Assembly: GCA_025558095.1 (NCBI GenBank)
Contig: JAIVFI010000008.1
Span: 620,001-684,000 of the forward strand
From: Hyaloraphidium curvatum
Taxonomy: Eukaryota; Monoblepharomycota; Hyaloraphidiomycetes; Hyaloraphidiales; Hyaloraphidiaceae
Direction: 5' to 3'
DNA length: 64,000 nt
Part shown: piece after piece, positions 63,755 through 64,000 of the stretch
Layout of the letters: every line of letters starts with the position of its first letter
Numbering within the stretch: position 1 is the stretch's first letter
The notes under the pieces: model-generated
What the model saw: only the letters and a program-made list of their open reading frames with translations
What the model was told of the DNA's origin: nothing
The model's database searches: none
Program-made: the position numbers and the translations under genes

Positions 63755-64000
63755 TCAAGAGTCAACCATCAGCTCGTCGAGATCGGCCGCGACACCTCCG
63801 CCGGCAAGCGTCTCGGCGCTCTTTTGCTGCCCGGCAGACAGGCCCTCTTCGTGGCCGTCGCCCTCAACGCCCCCGCCGAGAGAGTCGCGCTTGACCGAGG
63901 ACATGATCGACCTGACCGTGTCCAGCTTGCCGCTCGTGCGCACGACCTCCACCTCCAGGCTCCCCTTTTCCGTCTCAAGCTCCCGCAGCTGGCGCCGCAG
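63755..64000 (-). CDS. C-terminal end of an unknown coiled-coil protein (partial)
   Basis: On the minus strand a frame is open from the window edge to the stop at 63755-63757, 81 codons. It begins with a heptad-like stretch (LRRQLRELETEKGSLEVEV), continues VRTSGKLDTVRSIMSSVKRD and ends with an acidic, Gly-rich tail (GGGVAADLDELMVDS). GC3 is high, as in neighbouring genes, and it converges on ARG8 with 121 bp between stops, which fits the local layout. The upstream part is outside the window, so the family cannot be named. Confidence 0.45.
   Translation of the reverse strand: MRRQLRELETEKGSLEVEVVRTSGKLDTVRSIMSSVKRDSLGGGVEGDGHEEGLSAGQQKSAETLAGGGVAADLDELMVDS

Noticed and set aside
1-64000. Basidiomycete origin
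   Set aside because: Short dense introns and high GC first suggested a basidiomycete yeast, but the STIL-like gene, PAH and plant-type GLDH fit an early-diverging fungus better. Not excluded by the sequence alone.

Overview
The window is nuclear DNA of a fungus: GC-rich, gene-dense, and full of short spliceosomal introns (mostly 44-80 nt, GT-AG, usually with a CTNAC/CTAAT-like branch site 10-25 nt before the AG). Gene content is fungal (Ams1-type vacuolar alpha-mannosidase, DHA2 drug/H+ antiporter, RRM-YTH protein, ARG8, SSU72, AAR2, EXO70), but several genes are unusual for Dikarya: a STIL/Ana2-like centriole-duplication protein, phenylalanine-4-hydroxylase with an ACT domain, a plant-type L-galactono-1,4-lactone dehydrogenase, a bacterial-type leucine dehydrogenase, a Bicaudal-C-like KH-SAM protein and Ragulator LAMTOR2. 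Together they suggest an early-diverging, possibly zoosporic (chytrid-like) fungus; this placement is inference. Exon joins were worked out by hand from splice signals and protein-family continuity.

Layout. 1-13.2 kb, housekeeping: LMBD1 C-terminus, SSU72 (-), TXNL1 (+), RRM-YTH (-), Notchless/NLE1 (-), EXO70 (+), LAMTOR2 (-), AMPK beta (+) and a short-chain dehydrogenase that lacks its C-terminal half (-). 13.3-26.5 kb: acyl-CoA synthetase with an AKL end and a possible 2-nt exon, an orphan multipass membrane protein, KH-SAM protein, orphan HExxH protein (-), Gln-rich coiled-coil protein (-), F-box protein. 26.5-30.3 kb: the 1206-residue STIL-like gene (-). 30.3-35.3 kb: a gene-poor stretch with a ~146-bp tandem repeat and three frame-disrupted ORF relics. 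35.3-47 kb: GNAT acetyltransferase (-), DUF6817-like/TPR protein, phenylalanine hydroxylase (-), AAR2, acyl-CoA-binding protein (-), leucine dehydrogenase, alpha-mannosidase (-). 47-53.5 kb: D-threitol dehydrogenase-like SDR, PRISE-type reductase (-), MFS transporter (-), nitrilase (-). 53.8-64 kb: L-galactonolactone dehydrogenase, F-box/LRR protein, mitochondrial aconitase, acetylornithine aminotransferase and the C-terminus of an unknown gene (-).

Many neighbours are divergent pairs with 100-450 bp between start codons (SSU72/TXNL1, NLE1/EXO70, LAMTOR2/AMPK beta, SDR/acyl-CoA synthetase, PAH/AAR2, ACBP/LeuDH, mannosidase/threitol DH, nitrilase/GLDH). Functions touch nutrient sensing (AMPK beta, Ragulator), amino-acid catabolism (PAH, LeuDH, nitrilase), mitochondrial carbon and arginine metabolism (aconitase, ARG8, GLDH), mRNA handling (SSU72, YTH, AAR2, KH-SAM) and centriole assembly (STIL-like). 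I see no co-regulated metabolic cluster, no tRNA or rRNA genes, no intact transposon and no CRISPR array.
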